Shown in pieces: positions 31,885 through 41,700 of a stretch of DNA of 64,000 bases (its first letter is position 1; each line of letters opens with the position of its first letter). The translations under genes were made by a program, and so were the position numbers. The stretch lies in the NCBI GenBank assembly GCA_016946835.1, contig JACVTC010000030.1, positions 315,001 through 379,000 on the forward strand, given 5' to 3'. The notes beneath the pieces were generated by a model that did no database searches, was not told the DNA's origin, and saw nothing but the letters and a program-made list of their open reading frames with translations. Source of the stretch: Neocallimastix lanati (nom. inval.). Its lineage: Eukaryota > Neocallimastigomycota > Neocallimastigomycetes > Neocallimastigales > Neocallimastigaceae.

Positions 31885-32865
31885 ATATAATTGATTATTA
31901 ACAATTTATTTAATGAATTTGAATATTTTTAATATTAATTATTAAATTATAAAAAAATTATTTAAAAATATACTACTATCAATTTATTATTTAATATATT
32001 ATAAAAAAAAATTAGATAAATAATTTATTTATTTTGCATGTAAATAGAAAATCAATAAAAAAAATAAAATAAAAATAAAAAGTAATTTAAAAAAAAAAGA
32101 TATAAAGTTTTGTATAAGATTTGAGTATTTTTTAATAAATCTTTTTAATATATTATTAGTTTTATTTAAATTTTATTATTCTTTCTTTTTTTTTTTTAAA
32201 AAATATATATATAGATATATACATATTTATTTACTTTACTTTAAAATAATTATATTAAAGATATTAATTATTTTATTAGTTTAATTATTGATTTTTATAT
32301 TATTTATATAATTAAAATATTAGAATTCACACTTCAAATTTCGTAATTTCAAATTTTATTTATTATTTTATTAATATTTATTTATATTATGTACTTTTTA
32401 ATAATTATTTTTAATATTCTTTTTTATATATATTTTTACTACATAAATTTTAATTATGTCACAATTATATTTTATGTGTTATTACATAAATGTTTTATGT
32501 ACGTCATACATGCGCCATATTACAATTTATATAATAGTTGATATCTTAATAATTTATAATATTTATACATAAAATTTATATATGTTATTTTGTTTAATAA
32601 CAAGAATAATATTCATATATTAAACTTTATTTCTAACATAAACTTTGACAAATAATGTAATAATTAACAATAATTATAATAATAATAAATTTATATTTAT
32701 TATTACCAAATAAAAATTAAAATGAAAATAGAAATTTTATATTTTAATATAAATTCATACTATCTATTTTAAAGATGTTACTTCTTTGTTTTATTATTTT
32801 AGATTTAACTGGTTATTATGTTATTACACATAGTATATATCACACCATTTTTTTTTTTTTTTAAT
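31885..32865. other. 3' flank of copy 8 and diverged spacer
   Basis: Unit sequence to about 32,200, then about 450 bp (32,320-32,770) not seen in the other spacers, containing TTATGTACGTCATACATGCGCC near 32,496. No gene recognised. Confidence 0.5.
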
Positions 32866-32905
32866 TTTGAACAGAAATCATTTAGTTAATTGCCATTTTT
32901 TTCAA
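32866..32905 (-). pseudogene. Hsp20 relic, minimal remnant
   Basis: GAACAGAAATCATTTAGTTAATTG followed by a CCATTTTT tract corresponds to the reverse complement of the relic segment (K)LNDFCP(K) present at 27,075, 29,735 and 41,360. The downstream half of the relic has been replaced by poly(T). It is called only because of the paralogous position. Confidence 0.5.
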
Positions 32906-33442
32906 GAATAATGATACAAAATATTTTTTTTTATATTATCGTTAAAATTTTATTTTTAATATATAAAATTCTATATATAATATATATATATATATATCAT
33001 TCTTCGAATGATTGAAATATCAAATATGAATAAAGATGAAATGACAAAATAAATCATCACTATTACTTTCATTTATCAGCTAATTGAATAAAAAATGAAA
33101 AAAAAATTTTTTTAATTATTATTTATTTAAAACATCTTAATTATTATTTATTTATATTTATAACTTTCTCTTTTAAAAATAACATAATAAATTTTAGTTA
33201 AAATTTAAATCTTTTAATTAAGAATATTTGTTATTTATAATTATTTTAAATAATTTATTATGAAATAATTAAATTATATTAAAAATTGAATAATTACTTT
33301 TTATAGTAACTTTATTAAAGCTTTTTAATAATAATTTTAAAATATATAAATCTGAAAAATGAAAAATAATAATGTATTAATAAATGTATTAATATATTAC
33401 GTATTACGTATTACTATTTTAATGTATTACGTATATTTATTT
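32906..33442. other. spacer upstream of copy 9
   Basis: Parallels 27,121-27,629 with an added AT array near 32,970. TATTACGTATTACGTATTAC and ATGTATTACGTATAT at about 33,397-33,436. No gene. Confidence 0.6.
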
Positions 33443-33798
33443 TTCTACAATTTTCTACATTATTTTGATAATAAAATTATTTTCTTTATTTTTCTATAAA
33501 ATTTTTCTTTTATTATTTTTTTTTATTTAATTTCTTAATAATTCTTATTAATATTAAAAATAATTATTAATATTTCGGTGGAAAATTTAATAAATATTAT
33601 TTATTAATATTTATTATTATTAAAAGGAAATTCTTTATATTAAAATTTAATTTACCAAAAATTAATAATTCATTATTATTTTTTTTTTTTAAAAAAAAAT
33701 ATAAATATGACAAAAAAATCAGTTTAAAATTTTTTAAATTCATTAATTTTTAAATATAAATAATTATTTAAAATATTTATTATATAATTGTATAAAAG
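33443..33798 (+). promoter_or_regulatory. upstream module of Hsp20 copy 9
   Basis: TTCTACAATTTTC at 33,443-33,455. GGAAATTCTTTATATTAAAA at about 33,626. TATAAAAGCGC with TATAAAAG at 33,791-33,798, about 132 bp before the ATG. Confidence 0.5.
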
Positions 33799-33929
33799 CG
33801 CTTATAAAAAATTAAATAAAATAAAAAAAAGTTATATATTAAAACATAAAAAGAAATAAAAAAAAAAAAAAAACATAATTGTTAAATAATATAAGAAAAA
33901 AAAAAAATAAAATTAAATATATATTCAAA

Positions 33930-34547
33930 ATGTCTTTATTCTTTTTAAATGATCCAATTAAGGAAAGCGATCGCTCAATATTAAATAATTCAGTATTAGA
34001 TGATAATAAAAGTGATAAAAGTGATGATAACGATTACTATAATCATCCTTTAGTTTCTGGTTATCCTTATTTCTTTGGTTATCCTCCTTATGCTTATCAT
34101 CCAAATTCTCAATCCGCTAAACCTTCTCAAAAATCAAATCAAAAGTCAAATAATAATACTGCAAAAAGACAATCATCTCAGGCTTTCGATAAAGATGTCT
34201 ATAAGTTAGTAGATTTCCGTCCAAAGAATAATCTTTGTGAAGATAATAAAAATTACTATATTCAATTAGATTTACCAGGTATGACTAAAGAACAAATTCA
34301 TATGGAATTATCTGAAGATAGTATTTTAATTATTTCAGGTGAAAGAGAAAATAAATATAAAAAAGCACCTAACATGAAAATTAGTAAGATGGAATGTGAA
34401 TATGGTAAATTCTCTAGATCTTTCAGTATTCCTGAAACAGCTGATCTTGATAAGATTGAAGCTAAAATGGAGAATGGAACATTACAAGTTATAATACCTA
34501 AAGCTGAACCACCTAAGAATCAACGTCGTACTATTCAAGTTCAATAA
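33930..34547 (+). CDS. hsp20: small heat-shock protein Hsp20, copy 9
   Basis: 205 aa from the conserved MSLFF ATG; the frame is open 17 codons upstream through A-rich leader (to 33,879), an extension not treated as coding. Variant state (35/39/60/65/86/106/147/184): D H S P F N P T. Asn106 (CEDNKN) is shared only with copy 12, and ENGTL only with copy 5. Last of the plus-strand block; convergent with copy 10, whose stop is 2.67 kb away. TGTAAATA at 34,704-34,711. Confidence 0.97.
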   Translation: MSLFFLNDPIKESDRSILNNSVLDDNKSDKSDDNDYYNHPLVSGYPYFFGYPPYAYHPNSQSAKPSQKSNQKSNNNTAKRQSSQAFDKDVYKLVDFRPKNNLCEDNKNYYIQLDLPGMTKEQIHMELSEDSILIISGERENKYKKAPNMKISKMECEYGKFSRSFSIPETADLDKIEAKMENGTLQVIIPKAEPPKNQRRTIQVQ

Positions 34548-34834
34548 ATATAATTGATTATTAACAATTTATTTAATGAATTTGAATATTTTTAATATTA
34601 ATTATTAAATCATAAAAATAATGATTTAAAAATATATCACTATCAATTTATTATTTAATATATTATTATAAAAAAATTAGATTAATAATTTATTTATTTT
34701 GCATGTAAATAGAAAAACAATAAAAAATAAAATAAAAATAAAAAATAATTTTAAAAAAAAAAAAAAAAAAGAAATAAACTTTTGTATAAAATTTGAGTAT
34801 TTTTAATATATATTTAAAATTTTAAATAAATTAA

Positions 34835-34886
<52 letters not shown>

Positions 34887-34998
34887 TAATTATTAATATA
34901 AATATACATATTTATTTATGAAAATACATAAAATAATTCTATTATGATATTTATATATATATATATATTTATTAACTTCAAAATAATTACGTTATGGA
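34548..34998. other. 3' flank of copy 9 with ATT microsatellite
   Basis: Unit 3' flank to about 34,810; ATT array of about 16 units at 34,837-34,884; AT dinucleotides. No gene. Confidence 0.65.
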
Positions 34999-35339
34999 TA
35001 TTAATTTATTAGTTAAAAATATAATAATAATTTAGACACACATAATGAAGTACCCATCTCCCATTATGACCATAACAGATATAATTAATGAAACTAGAAT
35101 ATATTATACCATTATTTTATTTTATTTTATTTTATTTTATTTTATTTTTTTTTTATTTTTTATCTTTTTTTCCTTTTTATTAAATGTATTTTATCAAATA
35201 TTTAATTAATAAAGATGAAACAAGTTTACTGCCGTTAAAAAAAAAACAGATATAATTGTAAAGTGTGATATACTGGCATACTAGTACAGCATCGCCCCTC
35301 CACTCATCTGCCTTGGGCTGTATTAATTTATTAGTTAAA
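34999..35339 (-). mobile_element. decayed SINE copy with nested LINE, 19-bp target duplication
   Basis: Direct repeats TATTAATTTATTAGTTAAA at 34,999-35,017 and 35,321-35,339 flank an insert whose outer parts match the minus strand of the 30.5 kb SINE: ACCCATCTCCCAT..CCATA near 35,051 and TGATATACTGGCATACTAGT with CAGCATCGCC near 35,266-35,297. The tRNA head is absent (5' truncated), and the tail reads as a degenerate TTATTATTATATTTTT on the minus strand. A LINE fragment interrupts it (separate entry). Confidence 0.8.
35075..35257 (+). mobile_element. 5'-truncated LINE 3' end nested in the SINE
   Basis: The body, about 35,087-35,245, ends AATAAAGATGAAACAAGT then TTACTGCCGTT plus poly(A), flanked by ACAGATATAATT at 35,075-35,086 and 35,246-35,257. 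It contains ATGAAACTAGAATATATTAT and a TTTTATT array, as in the LINE tails at 17.0 and 47.7 kb. Its insertion into the SINE dates it as younger. Confidence 0.88.
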
Positions 35340-35404
35340 TTAGTGATTTTTATATTTTTTATATAATTACACTTTATGATATTAATTATAATATAGTAAT
35401 TTTA

Positions 35405-35835
35405 TATTTAGTAATGATGTAGTAAATAGTTCAATTGGGGAAAATATTAATAATTTTCTGAATAATGAATGTGTAAATAAATATGAAATGTGGTATTGAT
35501 TATATAACTTCCTTCTTGGTGGAAGAGATGCTGATATTATTGATTTAAATTATAAAAAGGAATGGGATGTTCTGTTTAATAACCAAATTATTTCTGGAGA
35601 TTATTCAAAAATGCCATTCTTGGTATGATCTGGGGCTCTATTTACAGAAATTATGCATTGGGCTAGTATTCGACAAGGTGTTACTATTCTGAAAATATAA
35701 GCGCAAACTAACCAGGTGTTTCAATGCTGAAAATGGAGTATGACAAATTAGCATGGCCAATACCTCTGAAGGAGAACATAATTTCTTTCAGTTAGTCAAT
35801 TCAAGCTCTAACATAAAATAAGAATTCCGTTTAAA
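35405..35835 (+). pseudogene. LINE ORF C-terminal remnant (FLLGGR region)
   Basis: Plus-strand frames give FLLGGRDADIIDLNYKKEWD then VLFNNQIISGDYSKMPFLV and an ALFTEIMHWASI segment, matching FLLGGRS..W..LFKCQMKSGAYSDTPFLV of the 17-18 kb LINE. Then a frame-broken NAENG...ASMANTSEGE-NNFFQLVNSSSN end. Stops (TGA after MPFLV, TAA in YIT frames) show decay. The 3' sequence to about 35,990 parallels 23,850-24,000. Confidence 0.8.
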
Positions 35836-36374
35836 CAGAAATCTTATAATCTTGGAGATGAGTTTTGTAGCATATGTACTATTTACTGAATTTATTTATA
35901 CACTTTATTTTGAATATTACTATTAATTTCATATTATCATTCAAAATATTATTTTGTTCTAATTGGACAAATAATATTTATTTTTATTATTTGAGTGTTT
36001 TTTATAAAAAGAAAAAAAATATTCATGTAATTAATAAATGAATTATTAATTAAGTTTGAAGTTTACAATAATTGTGATTGTAGAAAAAAAAATTATATTT
36101 AGTATTTTTTAATAAAATTATATATAATAAGTAAATAAATAAATTATAATCAAGTTTAGAAATAAATAAAACTATGTTATTTATTTTCTTAATTTAAAAA
36201 AAAAAAAAAAAAAAAAAGATTGAATAATAATTATTACTTTGTTTATAATAAATGACTAAATTTAAATAATAAAAAAAAATATTAATAAATAATTAAATAT
36301 AAATAATAAATAATAAATATAAATAAAAAATAATTAATTATAATAAAAATAATTAATATTATAAAATATTTAAA
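35836..36374. other. spacer between convergent copies 9 and 10
   Basis: LINE-associated 3' sequence (CTGAATTTATTTATACACTT, GGACAAATAATATT), poly(A) near 36,198-36,218, AATA repeats. No gene. Confidence 0.6.
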
Positions 36375-36462
36375 TCAGTGAATGAATTTAAATATACCAC
36401 AATTAATTATCAACACATGTTAAAGCCAAATTAGTAAATGAAGTATTAGTAGTTATTATAAT
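36375..36462 (+). pseudogene. Hsp20 relic, C-terminal fragment
   Basis: SVNEFKYTTINYQ followed by HVKAKLVNEVLVVI-like codons, the same segment as the C-terminal part of the relics at 26,885 and 20,605. The preceding crystallin part is deleted. It is on the strand opposite to copies 10-12. Confidence 0.65.
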
Positions 36463-37213
36463 ATATAATATATACATAATATATAATTTATTTAAATATT
36501 ATTTAACAATTTATTTTAAAATATAAAATTTTTATTTCCATATTAATTCATTATAATTAATATTATTTATAATTGAAGTGTAACTATATAAGATTTAAAA
36601 ATCATTAATTAAGCTAATAAATTAACTAATTTCTAATATATAACATACATCTTTAAAATAGATAGTGTGAATTTATTTTAAATATAAAATTTCTATTCCC
36701 ATTTTAATTTTTATTTTGTAATAATAAATATATATTTATTATAATTAATAATATTATTAATTATTTACAATAGTTATCAAAACTTAATTATATAAAAATT
36801 ATAAAAATCAATAATAAAACTAATAAATTAATTAATATCAATAATATAATTACTTTGAAGTAAAACAAATAAATAAATAAATATATATATTTTTTTTTAA
36901 AAAAAAAAAGGAAAAATAAAATTTAAATAAAACTAATAATAAATTAAATATTTATTAAGAAAATATTCAAATTTTATATAAAAGTTTATTTCTTTTTTTT
37001 TTTAAATTATTTTTTATTATTAATTTTTATTTTTTTTTTATTGATTTTCTATTTACATGCAAAATAAATAAATTATTGATCTAATTTTTTTATAATAATA
37101 TATTTAATAATAAATTGATAGTGGTATATTTATAAATCATTATTTTTATGATTTAATAATTAATATTAAAAATATTCAAATTCATTAAATAAATTGTTAA
37201 TAATCAATTATAT
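36463..37213. other. spacer and 3' flank of Hsp20 copy 10
   Basis: Reverse-complement counterpart of the spacer at 29,120-29,480 (AAATTAATATGGAAATAAAAATTTT and related), so the junction between the plus and minus blocks is an inverted repeat. TATTTACA at 37,050-37,057. No gene. Confidence 0.6.
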
Positions 37214-37831
37214 TTATTGAACTTGAATAGTACGACGTTGATTCTTAGGTGGTTCAGCTTTAGGTATTATAACTTGTAATGATCCATTCTCCATTTTAGC
37301 TTCAATCTTATCAAGATCAGCTGTTTCAGGAATACTGAAAGATCTAGAGAATTTACCATATTCACATTCCATCTTACTAATTTTCATATTAGCTGCCTTT
37401 TTATATTTATTTTCTCTTTCACCTGAAATTATTAAAATACTATCTTCAGATAATTCCATATGAATTTGTTCTTTAGTCATACCTGGTAAATCTAATTGAA
37501 TATAGTAGTTTTTATCATCTTCACAAAGATTATTCTTTGGACGGAAATCTACTAACTTATAGACATCTTTATCGAAAGCCTGAGATGATTGTCTTTTTGA
37601 AGTACTATTATTTGACTTCTGAGATGTTTTTTGAGAAGATTTAACGGATTGAGGATTTGGATGATAAGCATAAGGAGGATAACCAAAGAAATAAGGATAA
37701 CCAGAAACTAAAGGATGATTATAGTAATCATTATCATCACTTTTATCACTTTTATTATCATCTAATACTGAATTATTTAATATTGAGCGATCGCTTTCCT
37801 TAATTGGATCATTTAAAAAGAATAAAGACAT
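37214..37831 (-). CDS. hsp20: small heat-shock protein Hsp20, copy 10
   Basis: 205 aa, intact. Variant state (35/39/60/65/86/106/147/184): D H P S F D A S; private changes Val63 (QSVKSS) and NNSTS in the linker. Crystallin domain and TIQVQ are unchanged, so variation concentrates in the disordered linker. First of three minus-strand copies spaced 2,516 and 2,518 bp apart. Confidence 0.98.
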   Translation of the reverse strand: MSLFFLNDPIKESDRSILNNSVLDDNKSDKSDDNDYYNHPLVSGYPYFFGYPPYAYHPNPQSVKSSQKTSQKSNNSTSKRQSSQAFDKDVYKLVDFRPKNNLCEDDKNYYIQLDLPGMTKEQIHMELSEDSILIISGERENKYKKAANMKISKMECEYGKFSRSFSIPETADLDKIEAKMENGSLQVIIPKAEPPKNQRRTIQVQ

Positions 37832-37978
37832 TTTGAATTTATATTTATTTTATTATTTTTTATTATTTAATTTTTTCTTATATTATTTAATAATTATATA
37901 CTTTTTATTTTATTTTATTTATTTATTTTTATGTTTTAATATATAACTTTTTTAATTTTATTTAATTTTTTATAAACG

Positions 37979-38340
37979 CTTTTATACAATTGTATAATAA
38001 ATATTTTAAATAATTATTTATATTTAAAAATTAATGAATTTAAAGAATTTTAAACTGATTTTTTTGTCATATTTATATTTTTTTTTTATAATAACAAAAA
38101 AAAATAAGAAATAATTATTAATTTTTGGTAAATTAAATTTGATATAAAGAATTTCCTTTTAATAATAATAAATATTAATAAATAATATTTATTAAATTTT
38201 TATCGAAATATTAATAATTATTTTTAATATTATTAAGAATTATAAAGAAATTAAAGAATAAAAAGGATAATAAAAGAAAATTTTTATAGAAAAATAAAGA
38301 AAATAATTTTATTATCAAAATAATGTAGAAAATTGTAGAA
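37979..38340 (-). promoter_or_regulatory. upstream module of Hsp20 copy 10
   Basis: TATAAAAG with CG at 37,979-37,986 (minus strand), about 148 bp from the ATG. GATATAAAGAATTTCC at about 38,140. TTCTACAATTTTC at 38,328-38,340. TACGTAATACATTAAATAAT and GTAATACGTAATA follow at 38,350-38,383. Confidence 0.5.
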
Positions 38341-38784
38341 AAATAAATATACGTAATACATTAAATAATTGTAATACGTAATAAATTAATACATTTATTA
38401 ATATATTATTATTTTTCATTTTTCAGATTTATATATTTTAAAATTATTATTCAATTATTAACATAATTTAATTATTCCATAATAAATTATTTAAAATAAT
38501 TATAAATAACAAATATTATTAATTTAGATTTTAGATACATCATTATTAAAAACTTTTAATTAACTATAATATATAATATGTTATTTTTAAAAGATAAACT
38601 TATAAATAAATAATAATTAAAAAGTTTTTTTTTTAATTTTTATTCAATTAGCTGATGAATGAAAGTAATAGTGATGATTTATTTAATCATTTCATCTTTA
38701 TTCATATTTGATATTTCAGTCTCATTCAAAGAATGTCATAAATTCAGATTAAAATTTTAATGCTAATGTAAAAAAAAAAAATTT
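38341..38784. other. spacer between copies 10 and 11, 5' of the relic
   Basis: Contains the TACGTAATACATTAAAT block and the AATTAGCTGATGAATGAAAG segment that precedes each relic. Nearly identical to 40,811-41,324. No intact gene. Confidence 0.65.
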
Positions 38785-39050
38785 TGTAACGTTTTTCTGA
38801 AAAAAATGATTATTAACTAAATGATTTCTGTCCAAAATTCAATCATTATGAATATGCAAAGAAATATTATAATATATTTTTCAAATGGAATTAGCACTTT
38901 TACACTTTAGGTATTTCTTATGAAAGGGTTAAATTAATGAATCAATTTAATTATATCAAAATGAATTTTAAATATATGTTGAAGATAAGATAGTTAAAGA
39001 AGTAATAATAGTTATTATTTTAAAAAATGAACGATCTAAAGTAAATTAGT
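38785..39050 (+). pseudogene. Hsp20 relic between copies 10 and 11
   Basis: LNDFCPKFNHYEYAKKYYNI-type start, FKWN, TLGISYERVKLMNQFNY, then a frame change to HVEDKIVKEVIIVII near the end (compare KIEAKMENGSLQVII). Stops throughout. It is paralogous, with the same lesions, to 41,325-41,595. Confidence 0.8.
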
Positions 39051-39108
39051 TTTTTTATTACAATTTAGTAAATGTAAACATTATTTTATAAAAAAAAATA
39101 ATAAAAAT

Positions 39109-39154
39109 AAGAAAATATTTTTTTTTTTTTTTTTTTAACGGCAAAACAAAATAT
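39109..39154 (-). mobile_element. minimal LINE insertion (poly(A) plus about 6 bp)
   Basis: AAGAAAATAT (39,109-39,118), then about 18 T, AACGGC (the reverse complement of the LINE end GCCGTT), then AACAAAATAT (39,145-39,154). The two flanks are a target-site duplication with one later C-to-G change. Essentially only the poly(A) tail and last bases of the LINE were inserted. Confidence 0.75.
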
Positions 39155-39335
39155 AAAATATATAAAAATTTATTATCAAATTTTAATTAACAACTAATAA
39201 CCATATTTAATTAATTATATAAAAAATACAAAAATCAACTATTAAACTAAAAAATTAATACCTAATATAATTATTTTGAAGTTAAATAAATAAATAAATA
39301 AATATATTATATATTATACATAACATAATAGAATT

Positions 39336-39390
<55 letters not shown>

Positions 39391-39729
39391 AAAAAAAAAA
39401 TTACAATAATAACAATAAAAAAAATAAATTAGTGAACAATTTTAATAATATTAATTATAAATTTAAATATTTAATAAAAAAAAACTCAAATTATATACAA
39501 AACTTTATATCTTTTTTTTTTTTTAAATTATTTTTTATTTTTATTTTTTTTTATTGTTTTTCTATTTACATGTAAAATAAATAAATTAATAATCTAATTT
39601 TTTTTTTAATAATATATTAAATAATAAATTGATAGTGGTATATTTTTAAATCATTTTTTTTTTATGATTTAATAATTAATATTAAAATTATTCAAATTCA
39701 TTAAATAAATCGTTAATAATCAATTATAT
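39155..39729. other. spacer and 3' flank of Hsp20 copy 11
   Basis: Poly(T) of about 47 at 39,343-39,389, the CAATAATAACAATAAAAAAA motif, and TATTTACA at 39,563-39,570 (here in CATGTAAAATA context). No gene. Confidence 0.6.
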
Positions 39730-40347
39730 TTATTGAACTTGAATAGTACGACGTTGATTCTTAGGTGGTTCAGCTTTAGGTATTATAACTTGTAATGATC
39801 CATTCTCCATTTTAGCTTCAATCTTATCAAGATCAGCTGTTTCAGGAATACTGAAAGATCTAGAAAATTTACCATATTCACATTCCATCTTACTAATTTT
39901 CATGTTAGGTGCCTTTTTATATTTATTTTCTCTTTCACCTGAAATAATTAAAATACTATCTTCAGATAATTCCATATGAATTTGTTCTTTAGTCATACCT
40001 GGTAAATCTAATTGAATATAGTAGTTTTTATCATCTTCACAAAGATTATTCTTTGGACGGAAATCTACTAACTTATAGACATCTTTATCTAAAGCCTGAG
40101 ATGATTGTCTTTTTGCAGTATTATTGTTTGACTTTTGAGTTGTTTTTTGAGAAGATTTAGCTGATTGAGAATTTGGACGATAAGCATAAGGAGGATAACC
40201 AAAGAAAAAAGGATAACCAGAAACTAAAGGATGATTATAATATTCATTATCATCACTTTTATCACTTTTATTATCATCTAATACTGAATTATTTAAGATC
40301 GAGCGATCGCTTTCCTTAATTGGATCATTTAAAAAGAATAAAGACAT
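39730..40347 (-). CDS. hsp20: small heat-shock protein Hsp20, copy 11
   Basis: 205 aa, intact. Variant state (35/39/60/65/86/106/147/184): E H S S L D P S; private PFFFGYP and YRPN (His57 to Arg), and KTTQKSNNNTA in the linker. It is the only copy with Ser at both 60 and 65. The upstream region lacks the TATA segment present in its neighbours, so it may be poorly expressed (inference); the protein itself shows no damage. Confidence 0.97.
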   Translation of the reverse strand: MSLFFLNDPIKESDRSILNNSVLDDNKSDKSDDNEYYNHPLVSGYPFFFGYPPYAYRPNSQSAKSSQKTTQKSNNNTAKRQSSQALDKDVYKLVDFRPKNNLCEDDKNYYIQLDLPGMTKEQIHMELSEDSILIISGERENKYKKAPNMKISKMECEYGKFSRSFSIPETADLDKIEAKMENGSLQVIIPKAEPPKNQRRTIQVQ

Positions 40348-40797
40348 TTTGAATTTATATTTATTTTATTATTTTTTATTATTTATTTTTTTCTTATATT
40401 ATTTAATAATTATATACTTTTTATTTTATTTTATTTATTTATTTTTATGTTTTAATATATAACTTTTTTAATTTTAAATATTTTAAATAATTATTTATAT
40501 TTAAAAATTGATGAATTTAAAAATTTTAAACTGAATTTTTTGTCATATTTATATTTTTTTTAAAATAAAAAAAAAAAATAATGAATTATTAATTCTTGGT
40601 AATTAAAATTTGATATAAAGAATTTCCTTTTAATAATAATAAATATTAATAAATAATATTTAATTTAAATCTATATCGAAATATTTATAATTATTTTTAA
40701 TATTATTAATAATTATAAAGAAATTAAAGAAAAAAAGAATAATAAAAGAAAAATTTTATAGAAAAATAAAGAATAATTTTATTATCAAAATAATGTA

Positions 40798-40810
40798 GAA
40801 AATTGTAGAA
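40798..40810 (-). promoter_or_regulatory. HSE-like element of Hsp20 copy 11; TATA segment deleted
   Basis: TTCTACAATTTTC (minus strand) at 40,798-40,810 with AATACGTAATA and GTAATACATTAAATAATAGT near 40,820-40,852. Between about 40,470 and 40,480 the roughly 50 bp that hold GTATAAAAGCG in copy 10 are missing: the sequence passes from TTAATTTTA directly to AATATTTTAAATAATTA. Confidence 0.45.
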
Positions 40811-41324
40811 AAATAAATAAAAGTAATACATTAAATAATAGTAATACGTAATAAATTAATACATTTATTAATACATTATCATTTTTCATTTTTCAGATTT
40901 ATATATTTTAAAATTATTATTAAAAAAATTTTTAATTAATAAAGTTACTATAAAAAGTAATTATGCAATTTTTAACATAATTTAATTATTCCATAATAAA
41001 ATATTTAAAATAATAATAAATAACAAATATTATTAATTAAAAGATTTAGATTTTAGATATATCATTATTAAAAACTTTTAATTAACTAAAATATATAATA
41101 TGTTATTTTTAAAAGATAAAGTTATAAATAAATAATAATTAAGAAGTTATAAATAATAATTAAAATGTTTTTTTTTATTTTTTATTCAATTAGCTAATTA
41201 ATGAAAGTAATAGTGATAATTTATCTAGTCATTTCATTTTTATTCATTTTTGATATTTTAATCATTCAAAGAATGTCATAAATTCGGATTAAAATTTTAA
41301 AGCTAATGTAAAAAAAAAAAATAT
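40811..41324. other. spacer between copies 11 and 12, 5' of the relic
   Basis: Near-identical to 38,341-38,784 with an extra segment at about 40,925-40,975. No gene. Confidence 0.65.
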
Positions 41325-41595
41325 TTTGTAACGTCTTTCTGAAAAAAATGATTATTAACTAAATGATTTCTGTCCAAAATTCAATCATTATGAATATGCA
41401 AAAAAATATTATAATAAATTTTTCAAATGGAATTAACACTTTTACACTTTAGGTATTTCTTATGAAAGGGTTAAATTAATGAACCAATTTAATTATACCA
41501 AAATGAATTTTCCATACATGTTGAAGATAAGATAGTAAAAGAAGTAATAATAGTTATTATTTCAAAAGAAGAGCAATCTAAATTAAATTAGTTTT
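41325..41595 (+). pseudogene. Hsp20 relic between copies 11 and 12
   Basis: LNDFCPKFNHYEYAKKYYNK, FKWN, TLGISYERVKLMNQFNY, TKMNF, then HVEDKIVKEVIIVIISKEEQ, mapping in order to crystallin-domain residues 93-196 of the intact copies, with stops and at least one frame change. The best preserved of the relics for its C-terminal end. Confidence 0.82.
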
Positions 41596-41652
41596 TTTTA
41601 TTACAATTTAGTAAATGTAAACATTATTTTATATAAAAAAAATGATAAAAAT

Positions 41653-41700
41653 AACAAAATATTTTTTTTTTTTTTTTTTTTTAACGGCAAAACAAAATAT
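41653..41700 (-). mobile_element. minimal LINE insertion, duplicate of the one at 39.1 kb
   Basis: Perfect target duplication AACAAAATAT at 41,653-41,662 and 41,691-41,700 flanks about 20 T and AACGGC. It sits at the same position in the spacer as the 39,109 event, so the insertion happened once and was then copied with the array unit. Confidence 0.78.
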
